A DNA stretch of 64,000 nt from Allobosea psychrotolerans (GCF_002917105.1 NZ_PQFZ01000011.1:1-64000); one strand, 5' to 3'; shown: positions 16,457 through 25,743, numbered from the stretch's first letter. The notes: generated by a model not told the origin, from the sequence alone. Made by a program: numbers and translations.

Positions 16457-16555
16457 GGGGAGCGCAATCAGGGCGTGGCTCGTCTTGAATTCGACACGCG
16501 CGATCGCTTGATGATCGAGCGACGATTGCCCTCACGGTGAACCCAGGAGAGCGCC

Positions 16556-17446
16556 ATGCAGATTCGCTACGGCTATCGTATCGAACTCGTCTGCCAGCAG
16601 GACTTGCCGCTGATCACCCTGCTCGACATTCATCCCTCGCGTCGCCATGACCTGATGCGGCCCGACGAGATGATGGTGACCGCGCTCAGCGATCCGCACC
16701 GGCCGGTGCCGATTTCGCAATATCTCGATCAATTCGGCAATATCTGCCGCCGCATCGTCGCCCCGACCGGCGGCGTCGCGCTTTACTCCGAAGGCGTCGT
16801 GCATGATTCCGGCGAGCCCGATCCGGTCAACCTCGCGGCTCGCGAAGTCCCGCCCTCGCGGCTTCCCGACGAGGCGCTCGTCTATCTGATGGGCAGCCGC
16901 TATTGCGAGACCGACAAGCTCGCGGCCCAGGCCTGGAGCCTGTTCGGCCAGATCGAGCCCGGCTGGCAGCGCGTTCAGGCGGTGGTCGATTTCGTCCACA
17001 ATCACCTTACTTTCGGCTACCATTTCGCTCGCAACACCCGCACCGCCTTCGAGGCTTTCGAGGAGCGCATCGGCGTCTGTCGCGATTTCGCGCATCTGGC
17101 GGTCGCCCTGTGTCGTTGCCTGAACATCCCGGCGCGTTACTGCAATGGCTATCTCGGTGACATCGGCGTGCCGAAGGACCCGGCCCCGATGGATTTCAAC
17201 GCCTGGTTCGAGGTGTTCCTCGGCGGCCGCTGGTACACATTCGATGCCCGTCACAACATGCCCCGGATCGGGCGCGTCGTGATCGCGCGCGGCCGCGACG
17301 CCACCGACGTCGCGATGCTCAACTCCTTCGGCCCGCATATCCTGCAGCGCTTCGAGGTTGTGACCGAAGAGGTCGAGGAGGCCCAGCCCGTTCACATGCT
17401 GCCAGGGGCTGGCCGTCACCATTGGCACCAGCCCGCCTTGTCATGA
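16556..17446 (+). CDS. Transglutaminase-like cysteine peptidase family protein
   Basis: A 296-residue transglutaminase-fold protein with a small N-terminal beta domain and a catalytic core. The catalytic Cys175 is in GVCRDFAHLAVAL, followed by a histidine-type motif in FNAWFEV and FDARHNMPRIGRVVIA. Bacterial members usually act as proteases or amide-forming enzymes; no substrate is known. A paralogue lies in the ATP-grasp operon at 30541. The downstream lipid-kinase frame overlaps or abuts its stop (ATGA at 17443), suggesting an operon with the kinase and PAP2 phosphatase. Confidence 0.88.
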   Translation: MQIRYGYRIELVCQQDLPLITLLDIHPSRRHDLMRPDEMMVTALSDPHRPVPISQYLDQFGNICRRIVAPTGGVALYSEGVVHDSGEPDPVNLAAREVPPSRLPDEALVYLMGSRYCETDKLAAQAWSLFGQIEPGWQRVQAVVDFVHNHLTFGYHFARNTRTAFEAFEERIGVCRDFAHLAVALCRCLNIPARYCNGYLGDIGVPKDPAPMDFNAWFEVFLGGRWYTFDARHNMPRIGRVVIARGRDATDVAMLNSFGPHILQRFEVVTEEVEEAQPVHMLPGAGRHHWHQPALS

Positions 17447-17502
17447 CCCTGGCGGGTCTGGCATTCCCGACCGAACCGCAGCGGCTCCGGGATGAAACGT
17501 CG

Positions 17503-18399
17503 ATGCACCATACCGTCGTGGTCAACGCCAAGGCAGGCACGGTCCTGGCTGCCGGTCCGGAGGCGTTCGCACAGCGCCTTCACGCTGCCTTCGCCATTCA
17601 TGACTGTTCGGTCGCGGTCAAGCTCGTGCATCCGCGCGATCTCGGCGACGCGCTTGCCATGGCGATCAGGGACGAAACCTGCATTCCCGTCGTCGCCGGC
17701 GGCGACGGCACGATCAACGGCGTGCTGCCGGTCCTGCTCGAGGCCGGCCGGCCGGTCGGTGTGCTGCCGCTGGGCACCGTCAACGTGCTCGGTCGCGATC
17801 TCGGCCTATACGGCACGCTCGAGCATCAGATCGAGGCGCTCTGCAAGGGCGAGCCCGTCACCCTCGACATCGGCCGGGTCAATGACAGGCTGTTCCATTC
17901 CATTTCCGGGATGGGCTTCTTCAGCCTGATGGCACGCGAGCGCGAATATGCGCGAAGGCGCTTCCCCTTCAGCCGCCACGTCGCCTTTGCCGTCGCGGCG
18001 ACGCGCTCGATCCTGTTCACGCGCTCGATTTCGGTCGAGATCCGCACCGCCGAAGGCGACCGCCGTGTCGAGGCCGACGCGGTGCTGGTGACCATCAACC
18101 GCTTCGACGGGGCCGAATGGCGGCGCGCCAAGCTCGATGGCGGCGTTTTCGAGGTCCATATCCTCAACGCCGGTGGGCTCTATTCGCGCTGCAAGGCCGC
18201 GCTGTCCGTCGTGACCGGCGGTTGGCGCCGCTCGCACAACCTGACCTCCTTCACCGCCGATGAGGTCACCCTGACGCGGCGCGACAAGAAGCGCGGGCAT
18301 ATCACCTTCGACGGCGAGGTCGAGCGCAAGGCCGGTGCCTTGGTCTATCGGCTGCTGCCCAAGGCGATCCGGCTCATCGGCGCACGCGCTCTTGTCTGA
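17503..18399 (+). CDS. Diacylglycerol kinase family lipid kinase
   Basis: A 298-residue member of the DAGK/YegS/BmrU family, ATP-dependent kinases of diacylglycerol, ceramide or related lipids. The nucleotide motif VAGGDGTING is intact. The following loop reads PLGTVNVLGRDLG, where most members have PLGTxNDFA. The C-terminal beta sandwich is present (ITFDGEVER). I start at ATG 17503, just before the conserved HHTVVVNAKAG; ATG 17443, overlapping the stop of the transglutaminase gene, would add 20 residues. The PAP2 phosphatase 51 bases downstream would perform the opposite reaction on a lipid phosphate. Confidence 0.85.
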   Translation: MHHTVVVNAKAGTVLAAGPEAFAQRLHAAFAIHDCSVAVKLVHPRDLGDALAMAIRDETCIPVVAGGDGTINGVLPVLLEAGRPVGVLPLGTVNVLGRDLGLYGTLEHQIEALCKGEPVTLDIGRVNDRLFHSISGMGFFSLMAREREYARRRFPFSRHVAFAVAATRSILFTRSISVEIRTAEGDRRVEADAVLVTINRFDGAEWRRAKLDGGVFEVHILNAGGLYSRCKAALSVVTGGWRRSHNLTSFTADEVTLTRRDKKRGHITFDGEVERKAGALVYRLLPKAIRLIGARALV

Positions 18400-18450
18400 A
18401 CGGCCGGGGCGACCCTACATCACCCTCAAGCCGTCAACCGCCGGAACCCG

Positions 18451-19131
18451 ATGTCCTTCCTTCATCCCCGCTTCCTGGTTCCGCTCGCGGCAGGCTTTGC
18501 CTTCGTCGGCCTGGCGCTGCTCATCGTCTCCGGTCACAGCTTCGCCTTCGACAGTCGCCTCGTGCTGCTGCTGCGCGTGCCCGGCGACCCCGCGACCCCG
18601 CTCGGCCCGCTTTGGCTGGGCGAGGCGATGCGCGACCTGAGCGGGCTCGGCAGCTTCGTCGGCCTCGGCTTCATGACGATCACGGCGAGCCTGACGCTCT
18701 GGCTGTGCGGCTATCGCCGACTGGCGGTGGCGCTCGCCGCCAGCGTGGTCCTGGCGACGCTCGTCAGCACCGGGCTGAAGATCATGATCGGCCGGGAGCG
18801 GCCCGATATCGTCGCACATACGGCCCTGACCTTCACCGCGAGCTTTCCGAGCGGTCATGCCTTCCTCTCCGCAGTGACGCTGCTCAGCATTGCGGGCTTC
18901 ATCGGCCTGGCGGCGCGGCGCGAAGACATTACGCGGCTTTGTGTCGGGCTCGCCTGGGCGCTGATCATCCTGATCGGCTTCAGCCGGGTCTATCTCGGCG
19001 TGCATTGGCCCACCGACGTCCTCGCCGGCTGGTGCCTCGGCGTTGCCTGGTCGAGCGTGGCCGTCGCCCTGCTCGGGCGCGGCATGGCAGTCGATGCGCC
19101 TGCCGCCCGCGGGGCGCGCCTGGCGCGCTGA
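18451..19131 (+). CDS. PAP2-family membrane phosphatase
   Basis: Integral membrane phosphatase of 226 residues with about six helices. The three PAP2 motifs are present: KIMIGRERP, FPSGHAF (PSGH) and SRVYLGVHWPTDVLAG, the last holding the nucleophilic histidine. Substrates of the family include phosphatidate, undecaprenyl pyrophosphate and other lipid phosphates on the periplasmic face. Its position after a lipid kinase supports a lipid-phosphate role. A final Ala/Arg-rich tail is variable. Confidence 0.9.
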   Translation: MSFLHPRFLVPLAAGFAFVGLALLIVSGHSFAFDSRLVLLLRVPGDPATPLGPLWLGEAMRDLSGLGSFVGLGFMTITASLTLWLCGYRRLAVALAASVVLATLVSTGLKIMIGRERPDIVAHTALTFTASFPSGHAFLSAVTLLSIAGFIGLAARREDITRLCVGLAWALIILIGFSRVYLGVHWPTDVLAGWCLGVAWSSVAVALLGRGMAVDAPAARGARLAR

Positions 19132-19157
19132 CGCAGCATGGCAAAGCGCTGCGAAGC

Positions 19158-19182
19158 GGAACTTTGCGGCGAAAGCGGGGTT
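19158..19182 (+). promoter_or_regulatory. EcfG-like (general stress) promoter
   Basis: GGAAC (19158-19162), 17 bases, GTT (19180-19182); the base before GTT is G where the consensus has C. It ends 44 bases before the ATG of the 50-residue gene, the same spacing as at 15801 and 15901. Confidence 0.5.
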
Positions 19183-19226
19183 GTCTGGCCGTCGCCGCCG
19201 TTCGCGACGCTCATTCGGGATCCATC

Positions 19227-19379
19227 ATGCTCGCTTCGCGTAACCTTCTGCTCGCTCTCGTCGTGCTTCTCGTCGCCGGCCTCGCCGCCACGGGATACGC
19301 GCTCTATCAGGAGAAGAAGCAGCCCGACGGCGTGCAGATTTCGATCGGCAAGGACGGCTTGCAGATCAAGGAGAAATGA
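19227..19379 (+). CDS. Small membrane-anchored protein (50 aa)
   Basis: A 50-residue protein with one N-terminal transmembrane helix or uncleaved signal (LLLALVVLLVAGLAATGYAL) and a short polar tail with two similar phrases, GVQISIGKDG and GLQIKEK. I do not know its function. The helix-plus-tail layout, separate promoter and placement between two real genes support it as coding. The EcfG-like promoter upstream suggests induction under stress. Confidence 0.65.
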   Translation: MLASRNLLLALVVLLVAGLAATGYALYQEKKQPDGVQISIGKDGLQIKEK

Positions 19380-19498
19380 TAGTGCCGACCGGGCGTTGCA
19401 TCTCCCGCTGGTACCATTCTGAGCTTGCAGCCATTCGTTGAGCTGTCGTAACGTCATTTCGCATTCGACTGGAAACATCGGCTCCGGACCGACGTGAG

Positions 19499-22057
19499 AT
19501 GGCAAAGCCAACGCCCGCAACGCCATCGGAGACGAGAAAGACCTATCGCGACGTCATCGTCGCTCCCGACGGCAAGGAGCTCACGACCTCTATCGACGAT
19601 GTCATCGCGCTCGAAACGCGATGCATCAATATCAGGCGGCGGCATCAGAAACGCGCCAGACTGAAATTACCCGGCGGGACGCGGATCAGCCGGGATTGCA
19701 GCGGCTTGGCCATCTCGGGCGGCGGCATCAGAAGTGCCGCGTTCAGCCTGGGTGCCCTGCAGGCCCTGCACCAGAATGGCGCTCTGGCCGAAATCGACTA
19801 TCTCTCGACCGTTTCCGGCGGCGGCTATGCCGGGACATCCCTGACATTGGGTCTGGATATCGGCGAGGGCGAATTCCCGTTCACGACCGATGACGGGGAC
19901 AAAAGCGACAATCTCGCCGTCGCGCATCTGCGCAATTATTCCAACTACCTCATTCCCGGCGGCTGGCGCGATATCCTGGCATCCTGCTCCGTGATCTTGC
20001 GGGGGCTGGGCGCCAACCTGGCCATCGTCGCCGGTGTCCTGCTGGTCTGCGCCGGTCTCACGCTGGCGCTCAATCCCAACCAGGAGTCGCTGGCCCGTCC
20101 GGACTTCTTCGGCTGGGAGCAGTTTCCCGGCCATCCCGTCGCGTTGACGGAGCCTGAAAAGGCGAGCCTGGCGAGGAATGGGCAGGAGATCGCAGCCCTG
20201 AAATCCCAGCTCGCGCCGTTCGAGGAACTCAACCCGAAGAATGCGACGCTGATGGAGTTGGAGCGGAAAGCCGATCTCCACACACAGCTGCAATCGAGAA
20301 CGAAGGACTTCGCCAATCTTCGCAAGAAAGCCGAACCGGCCGATTTCTTCTTCACCAAATTGTTTCTGCTGGTGTCTGTCTGCTTCCATGTCGGCTGGGC
20401 GCTGCTACGGAGCGGGCGTGGCGATTCGGCACCCGAATTCGTCGGAGCGGCGGCGCGCATTTCGCAGGCGCTGATGGCATTGACCGCACTGGCGGCGCTG
20501 TTCGAACTGCAGCCCTTCGCCTTGCGCGGCCTGTTCCTGCTCTACGTTCAGGAGGGGCCCGACAGCTGGCTCGGCCGGATTTCGCAGATCGTGGCGATCG
20601 TCACGCCTTATCTCGCGCCTGTCGCGGCGGCCTCGGCCTTCGCGAGCAACATCTTCGGGAGCATCCTGAAGACGAAGGAGGGAGAGAGCGGCCTCAAGCC
20701 GCTGCTCAGCCGGCTGATGTCGAAGATCATCCTGTTCCTGATCGCGCTGGCGCTGCCGATGACGCTGTGGGTGGCCTATCTCTACATCACCATCGCCGGG
20801 GACATTGGCTTCTCGTACCGCCCGGACTGGATGCAGTGGCTCGTCGGCGGACTCTGCGGCAAGCCGGATGTCGGCGCCCTGTCGGGCGGGGATACGAGGG
20901 ATGCCTGTGCCGCAACCTATTTCTTCCCCTGGTTCTACACGGCGACCGGCCTCATCCTGACAGCCGGGACCTGGCTGTTCCTGACGCCCAACGGAAACTC
21001 GCTGCATCGGCTCTACCGCGACCGCCTGAGCAAGGCATTCCTGTTCGACCCTCGCAAGATACGGACGTTGAAGTCCGGCCGGAGCGTTTCGACGGATCCG
21101 CCCTGGCTCGACAATGCCGGTTTCACCGGGCTGCATCCGGCCTATGGGCCGTTGCATCTGGTCAATGCGGCCTTGAACATTCAGAGCTCGAAATACGTCA
21201 ATCAGCGCGGCCGCAACGCCGATTTCTTTCAGTTCTCGCCGGTCTATTGCGGCAGCGCCAGCACCGGCTACATCCGCACCGACAAGCTCGTCGGCCACTG
21301 CGCCGGGATCGACCTCGCGACCGCTATGGCGATTTCGGGCGCCGCGGCATCCTCCAATATGGGGACGAACACGATGCGCGGCTTCTCCCCGACGCTCGCC
21401 TTGCTCAACATCCGCTTGGGCTACTGGATGACGAATCCGGCTTTCGTGCTGCAGGCCGGCACCAGCAGCGATGCGAACGACTGGTTCAAGCCCTACCTCC
21501 TCCAGGAGATGCTGAGCCTGCTCTCCGAGAAGAGCTCCCAAGTCTATTTGACCGATGGTGGCCACATCGAAAATCTCGGTCTCTACGAATTGCTGCGCCG
21601 GCGCTGCGCGCGGATCATCGTCGTCGATGCGGAGGCCGATCCACAACTTTCGTTCCGCTCGCTCGTCGAGGCGGAGCGTTATGCCCGGATCGACCTCGGT
21701 ATCCGCATTACCTTGCCCTGGCGCGACATTCAGGCCAGTTCGCTCGCGGTCAACGAGGAATATGCAAAGGACCAAGGGCACGATCCGGTAAAGGCCGGCG
21801 AGCGCACCCATGTGGCGAGGGGCACGATCGAATACGGGCCGGATGATTATGGCGAGATCATCTACATCAAATCATCGCTCACGGGCGACGAGAACGACTA
21901 CATCTTGGACTACAAGTCGCGCTATCCCGATTTTCCGCACGAAACGACCGGCGACCAGATGTTTTCCGAGGAACAATTCGAGTGCTACCGCGCCCTGGGC
22001 TTCCACGCCGCGCATGGCGCCTTGATCGCGCAGCCGCAGTCTGGGCCTGACTGGTAG
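19499..22057 (+). CDS. Large membrane-embedded patatin-like phospholipase
   Basis: An 852-residue patatin-family lipid hydrolase. The oxyanion motif SGGGIRSAAFSLG is at residues 73-85, the nucleophile is Ser106 in STVSGGG (GxSxG with the first Gly replaced), and the dyad Asp686 is in LTDGGHIENLGLYEL. Between Ser106 and Asp686 lies a large insertion with five to seven hydrophobic helices (about residues 155-510; LAIVAGVLLVCAGLTLAL, KIILFLIALALPMTLWVAYL). This differs from soluble patatins, where serine and aspartate are about 100-200 residues apart. The protein is probably an inner-membrane phospholipase or acyl hydrolase. It appears monocistronic; no cyclase or other immunity gene lies beside it. 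Confidence 0.85.
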   Translation: MAKPTPATPSETRKTYRDVIVAPDGKELTTSIDDVIALETRCINIRRRHQKRARLKLPGGTRISRDCSGLAISGGGIRSAAFSLGALQALHQNGALAEIDYLSTVSGGGYAGTSLTLGLDIGEGEFPFTTDDGDKSDNLAVAHLRNYSNYLIPGGWRDILASCSVILRGLGANLAIVAGVLLVCAGLTLALNPNQESLARPDFFGWEQFPGHPVALTEPEKASLARNGQEIAALKSQLAPFEELNPKNATLMELERKADLHTQLQSRTKDFANLRKKAEPADFFFTKLFLLVSVCFHVGWALLRSGRGDSAPEFVGAAARISQALMALTALAALFELQPFALRGLFLLYVQEGPDSWLGRISQIVAIVTPYLAPVAAASAFASNIFGSILKTKEGESGLKPLLSRLMSKIILFLIALALPMTLWVAYLYITIAGDIGFSYRPDWMQWLVGGLCGKPDVGALSGGDTRDACAATYFFPWFYTATGLILTAGTWLFLTPNGNSLHRLYRDRLSKAFLFDPRKIRTLKSGRSVSTDPPWLDNAGFTGLHPAYGPLHLVNAALNIQSSKYVNQRGRNADFFQFSPVYCGSASTGYIRTDKLVGHCAGIDLATAMAISGAAASSNMGTNTMRGFSPTLALLNIRLGYWMTNPAFVLQAGTSSDANDWFKPYLLQEMLSLLSEKSSQVYLTDGGHIENLGLYELLRRRCARIIVVDAEADPQLSFRSLVEAERYARIDLGIRITLPWRDIQASSLAVNEEYAKDQGHDPVKAGERTHVARGTIEYGPDDYGEIIYIKSSLTGDENDYILDYKSRYPDFPHETTGDQMFSEEQFECYRALGFHAAHGALIAQPQSGPDW

Positions 22058-22085
22058 CGAAGGCCGTCGCAGGCGGCCGGCTCGC

Positions 22086-23300
22086 TCAGCTATTGGCGAG
22101 GATCATGTTGCGGACGATCGGGTAGATCTGCCCGTCCCATTTCCGGCCGGAGAAGACGCCGTAATGGCCGACGCCGGCCTGCATGTGGTGGCGCTTGCGG
22201 AAGGGCTTCAGGCCGCTGCAGAGATCATGGGCCGCCGATGTCTGGCCGAGCGCGCAGATATCGTCGCGCTCGCCCTCGACGGTCAGGAGCGCGGTCTTGC
22301 GGATGGCGCTGCAATCGACCTTTTCACCGCGATAGGTCAGCGTTCCCGCCGCCAGCCGGGCCTCCTGGAAGATCCACTGCACGGTCTCCAGATAGAACTC
22401 GGCGGGCAGGTCGAGCACGGCGAAATACTCGTCGTAGAATTTCTTGATCGTCGCGGCGCTTTCGGTCTCGCCCGTGGCGAGATGGGTGAAGAGGTCGATA
22501 TGGGCGTTGACATGGCGCTGCATGTTCATCGCCAGGAATGCGCCCAGCTGGATGAAACCCGGATAGACCTTCCGCCCCGCGCCGGCATAGCGTGACGGCA
22601 CGGTCGCGATCAGGTTCTTGCGGAACCACTCGATCGGCTTGTCGTTCGCGAGCTTGTTGACTGCGGTCGGGTTGATGCGGGTGTCGACCGGCCCGGCCAT
22701 CAGCGTCATGCTGCGTGGCTGGACGGGGCTGCCCGCCTGCGCCATCACGGCGGCCGCGGTAAGCACCTGCACGCAAGGTTGGCACACCGCGACGACATGG
22801 GTGTCTGGCCCCAGCTTTTCGATGAAGCTGATCAGCGTGTCGACATAGTCATCATAGCCGAAGGCGCCGGCCTCGAGACTGACGTCGCGGGCATTGTGCC
22901 AGTCGGTGATATAGACGTCATGGTCGCGCAGCAGCGTCGCCACCGTATTGCGCAGCAGGGTGGCGAAATGACCAGACATCGGCGCGACGACCAGGACTTT
23001 GGCCTGAACGGCGTTCGTGTCCTTGCGGAAGCGCAGCAGGCTGCCGAAGGGCAACGACAGCACGACCTCCTCGGTCACGGCCGCATCGTGATTGCCGGTG
23101 CGTACGCTGTCGATCTCGTAGGGCGGCCGCTCATGCGTCAGCCCGGCCCGCGCGATCATCTCATAGGCGGCGGCCGCGGCGCGGATGTCGACCGGCTGGC
23201 CCGTCATCGCCTTGGCGCCAAGCGCAGTCAGGGCGGCCTGAGCCATCATGCGGGCGGGATTGATGAGGTCGGACTGGGCCTGGTAGGCGGCATAGAGCAT
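22086..23300 (-). CDS. phaZ: Intracellular poly(3-hydroxybutyrate) depolymerase
   Basis: A 404-residue alpha/beta hydrolase of the PhaZ1 (intracellular nPHB depolymerase) type, which mobilises stored polyhydroxybutyrate granules. The nucleophile elbow reads VVAVCQPCVQVL, so cysteine replaces serine, as established for the Ralstonia PhaZa1 family. VLVVAPMSGHFATLLR and the C-terminal GVGHYGVFSG, with the catalytic histidine, are conserved. The start at 23300 gives the usual MLYAAYQAQ N-terminus; the frame stays open upstream to 23441 but with no family similarity. It is divergent from a GST gene. Confidence 0.92.
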   Translation of the reverse strand: MLYAAYQAQSDLINPARMMAQAALTALGAKAMTGQPVDIRAAAAAYEMIARAGLTHERPPYEIDSVRTGNHDAAVTEEVVLSLPFGSLLRFRKDTNAVQAKVLVVAPMSGHFATLLRNTVATLLRDHDVYITDWHNARDVSLEAGAFGYDDYVDTLISFIEKLGPDTHVVAVCQPCVQVLTAAAVMAQAGSPVQPRSMTLMAGPVDTRINPTAVNKLANDKPIEWFRKNLIATVPSRYAGAGRKVYPGFIQLGAFLAMNMQRHVNAHIDLFTHLATGETESAATIKKFYDEYFAVLDLPAEFYLETVQWIFQEARLAAGTLTYRGEKVDCSAIRKTALLTVEGERDDICALGQTSAAHDLCSGLKPFRKRHHMQAGVGHYGVFSGRKWDGQIYPIVRNMILANS

Positions 23301-23413
23301 CAGCGTGCGACCTCGAAACGAGCGGAACCCGGGGCTGCGGCCGGCGGAGATGCCGCCCGCGGCCCGGTCCCGCATCCCTATGTTGCACTGCAAAAGCGCT
23401 CTTTCGCAAGATT

Positions 23414-23439
23414 GTTCTAAAGCAATCACACTTTGGAAC
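23414..23439. promoter_or_regulatory. Imperfect inverted repeat between phaZ and GST
   Basis: GTTCTAAAG (23414-23422) and CTTTGGAAC (23431-23439) pair at 8 of 9 positions with an 8-base spacer, in the divergent promoter region. It could be an operator for either gene; I cannot name the regulator. Confidence 0.35.
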
Positions 23440-23498
23440 ATCTCTTGCTACGATCATCACCTCCTCCGAAGAGGACGCCTGCCAAGAGGACGCCAGCC

Positions 23499-24155
23499 AT
23501 GACCGCCGCGACCCTGACCATCAGCAGCAAGAACTATTCGTCATGGTCGCTGCGCGGCTGGCTGCTCTGCCAGATGGCCGGGCTCGCGGTCGAGGAGCGC
23601 ATGCTCTCGGTCGATGATCCCTCAGCCCGCGCCGAACTCCTGCTGCTGTCGCCGTCTTTCCTGGTGCCGTGCCTGACGCACGGCGAGATCAAGGTCTGGG
23701 ACACGCTCGCCATTGCCGCCTATCTCGACGAGATCAATCCGCAAGCTGGCCTCTTGCCCAAGGACGCCAAGGCGCGCGCCCATTGCCGTGCCATCTGCGG
23801 CGAGATGCATTCGGGTTTCGCCAATCTGCGCTCGGCCCTGCCGATGAACCTGAAGGCGCATTATCCGGGCTTCAAGGTCTGGGCTGGGGCGCAGGCCGAT
23901 ATCGACCGTGTCACCGAGATTTGGCGCGATTGCCTGGAGACCTATGGCGGTCCCTATCTCTTCGGGGACAGGCTGACCATGGCGGATGCGATGTACGCTC
24001 CCGTCTGCCTGCGCTTCCTGACCTATGACGTGCCGCTCGATTCCGTCAGCCGGGCCTATTGCCAGGCGATCGCGCAATGGCCGGCGCTGAAAAACTGGAT
24101 CGAGGCGGCGAAATCCGAGCCGGAGGAGCTGGAGGAACTCGACGCCGAGTTCTGA
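23499..24155 (+). CDS. Glutathione S-transferase family protein
   Basis: Cytosolic GST of 218 residues. The thioredoxin-like N-terminal domain begins LTISSKNYSSWSLRGWLL, with a serine in the active-site position as in beta/zeta-like bacterial GSTs. The cis-proline region is SPSFLVPCLTHG, and DTLAIAAYLDE precedes an all-helical C-terminal domain. Substrate unknown; detoxification is the usual role. ATG 23499 follows AAGAGGA by 8 bases. A 15-base direct repeat (AGAGGACGCC twice) lies in the leader. Confidence 0.9.
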   Translation: MTAATLTISSKNYSSWSLRGWLLCQMAGLAVEERMLSVDDPSARAELLLLSPSFLVPCLTHGEIKVWDTLAIAAYLDEINPQAGLLPKDAKARAHCRAICGEMHSGFANLRSALPMNLKAHYPGFKVWAGAQADIDRVTEIWRDCLETYGGPYLFGDRLTMADAMYAPVCLRFLTYDVPLDSVSRAYCQAIAQWPALKNWIEAAKSEPEELEELDAEF

Positions 24156-24273
24156 GCGGAATCGTCCATGATGCGCAAAAGGACTGAAGCGATAGCGACT
24201 GCTGCATTGGCCTTCGCGGCTCAAAGGCGTTACCACCACCCACGAAATCCATAATCGCCGTGGGAGGCCTGAG

Positions 24274-25719
24274 ATGACCGAGATGTTCAAGAACCTGATC
24301 GCTGGCGAATGGGCCAGTGCCGGCAACGCCTCGCGCAACATCAACCCGTCCAACACCAATGATGTCGTCGGCGAGTATGCGCAGGGCTCCGTCGAGCAGA
24401 TGAACGATGCGGTCGCGGCCGCCAAGGCCGCTTTCCCGGCCTGGAGCCGCTCGGGTCCGCAGGAACGCTACGAGATCCTGAAGAAGGCTTCCGACGAGAT
24501 CCTCGCCCGCAAGGAAGAGCTCGGCCGCCTGCTCTCGCGCGAAGAGGGCAAGACCCTGGCCGAGGGCATCGGCGAGGCCGGCCGGGCCGGCCAGATCTTC
24601 GCCTTCTTCGCCGGCGAGTGCCTGCGCTTGTCGGGCGAGGCGATCCCCTCCGTGCGCCCTGGCGTCGGCGTCGAGATCACCCGCGAGCCGGTCGGCATCA
24701 TCGGCATGATCACGCCCTGGAATTTCCCGATCGCGATCCCGGCCTGGAAGATCGCGCCGGCGCTGGCCTATGGCAATTGCGTCGTCATCAAGCCGGCCGA
24801 TCTCGTGCCGGGCTCGGCCTGGGCGCTGGTCGACATCATCCAGCGCGCCGGCCTGCCCAAGGGCGTGCTCAATCTTGTCATGGGGCGCGGTTCGATCGTC
24901 GGCCAGGCGCTGCTGCAGCACAAGGACGTGCATGCGATCTCCTTCACCGGCTCGGTCTCGACCGGCCGCAAGGTCGCCGAGGCCTGCATCGCCTCCTCGC
25001 CGATGAAGAAGGTCCAGCTCGAAATGGGCGGCAAGAACCCGCTCGTGGTGCTGGACGACGCCGACCTCAAGATTGCGGTCGAGGCCGCCGTCACCGGCGC
25101 TTATTTCTCCACTGGCCAGCGCTGCACGGCGTCCTCGCGCCTGATCGTCCAGGCCGGCATCCATGACCGCTTCGTCGAAGCCTGCATCGAGCGCCTGAAG
25201 GGCGTCGTGGTCGACGATGCGCTTAAGAGCGGCACCCATATCGGCCCGGTCGTCGACCAGAGCCAGCTCGACCAGGACCTGAAATACATCCAGATCGCCA
25301 AGGACGAGGGCGGCAAGCTCGCCTGGGGCGGCGAGGTGCTCAAGCGCGAGACGCCTGGCTTCTATCTCCAGCCGGCCCTCTTCACCGAGACGACCAACGC
25401 CATGCGCATTTCGCGCGAGGAGGTCTTCGGCCCCGTCGCCAACGTCATCCGCGCCAAGGATTACGAGGAGGCGCTGGCCTTGGCCAACGACACCGAGTTC
25501 GGCCTCTCGGCCGGCATCTGCACCACCTCGCTGAAGCATGCGACGCATTTCAAGCGCAACAGCGAGGCCGGCATGGTGATGGTCAATCTCGCCACGGCCG
25601 GCGTCGACTACCACGTGCCCTTCGGCGGCCGGAAAGGCTCGAGCTACGGCCCGCGCGAGCAGGGCGCCTACGCCAAGGAAATGTATACCACGGTCAAGAC
25701 GGCCTACACGCTGGCCTGA
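24274..25719 (+). CDS. NAD(P)+-dependent aldehyde dehydrogenase
   Basis: ALDH-superfamily enzyme of 481 residues with catalytic Glu250 (LEMGGKNP) and nucleophile Cys284 (GQRCTASSR), and the cofactor loop FTGSVSTGRK. Overall it resembles 2,5-dioxopentanoate (alpha-ketoglutaric semialdehyde) dehydrogenases, which finish aldaric-acid and pentose oxidation, but the subfamily assignment is from memory and the substrate is open. A strong terminator follows; no sugar-acid genes are adjacent. Confidence 0.9.
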   Translation: MTEMFKNLIAGEWASAGNASRNINPSNTNDVVGEYAQGSVEQMNDAVAAAKAAFPAWSRSGPQERYEILKKASDEILARKEELGRLLSREEGKTLAEGIGEAGRAGQIFAFFAGECLRLSGEAIPSVRPGVGVEITREPVGIIGMITPWNFPIAIPAWKIAPALAYGNCVVIKPADLVPGSAWALVDIIQRAGLPKGVLNLVMGRGSIVGQALLQHKDVHAISFTGSVSTGRKVAEACIASSPMKKVQLEMGGKNPLVVLDDADLKIAVEAAVTGAYFSTGQRCTASSRLIVQAGIHDRFVEACIERLKGVVVDDALKSGTHIGPVVDQSQLDQDLKYIQIAKDEGGKLAWGGEVLKRETPGFYLQPALFTETTNAMRISREEVFGPVANVIRAKDYEEALALANDTEFGLSAGICTTSLKHATHFKRNSEAGMVMVNLATAGVDYHVPFGGRKGSSYGPREQGAYAKEMYTTVKTAYTLA

Positions 25720-25743
25720 GCACTCGCACCCGGCTTCGTTTTG

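Noticed and set aside
20405..21811. Long minus-strand ORF inside the patatin gene
   Set aside because: Shadow; the plus-strand frame carries the patatin catalytic motifs and membrane helices.
19499..22057. Patatin as a CBASS-type antiphage effector
   Set aside because: CapV effectors are small and sit beside a cyclase gene; no CD-NTase or other defence gene is adjacent.
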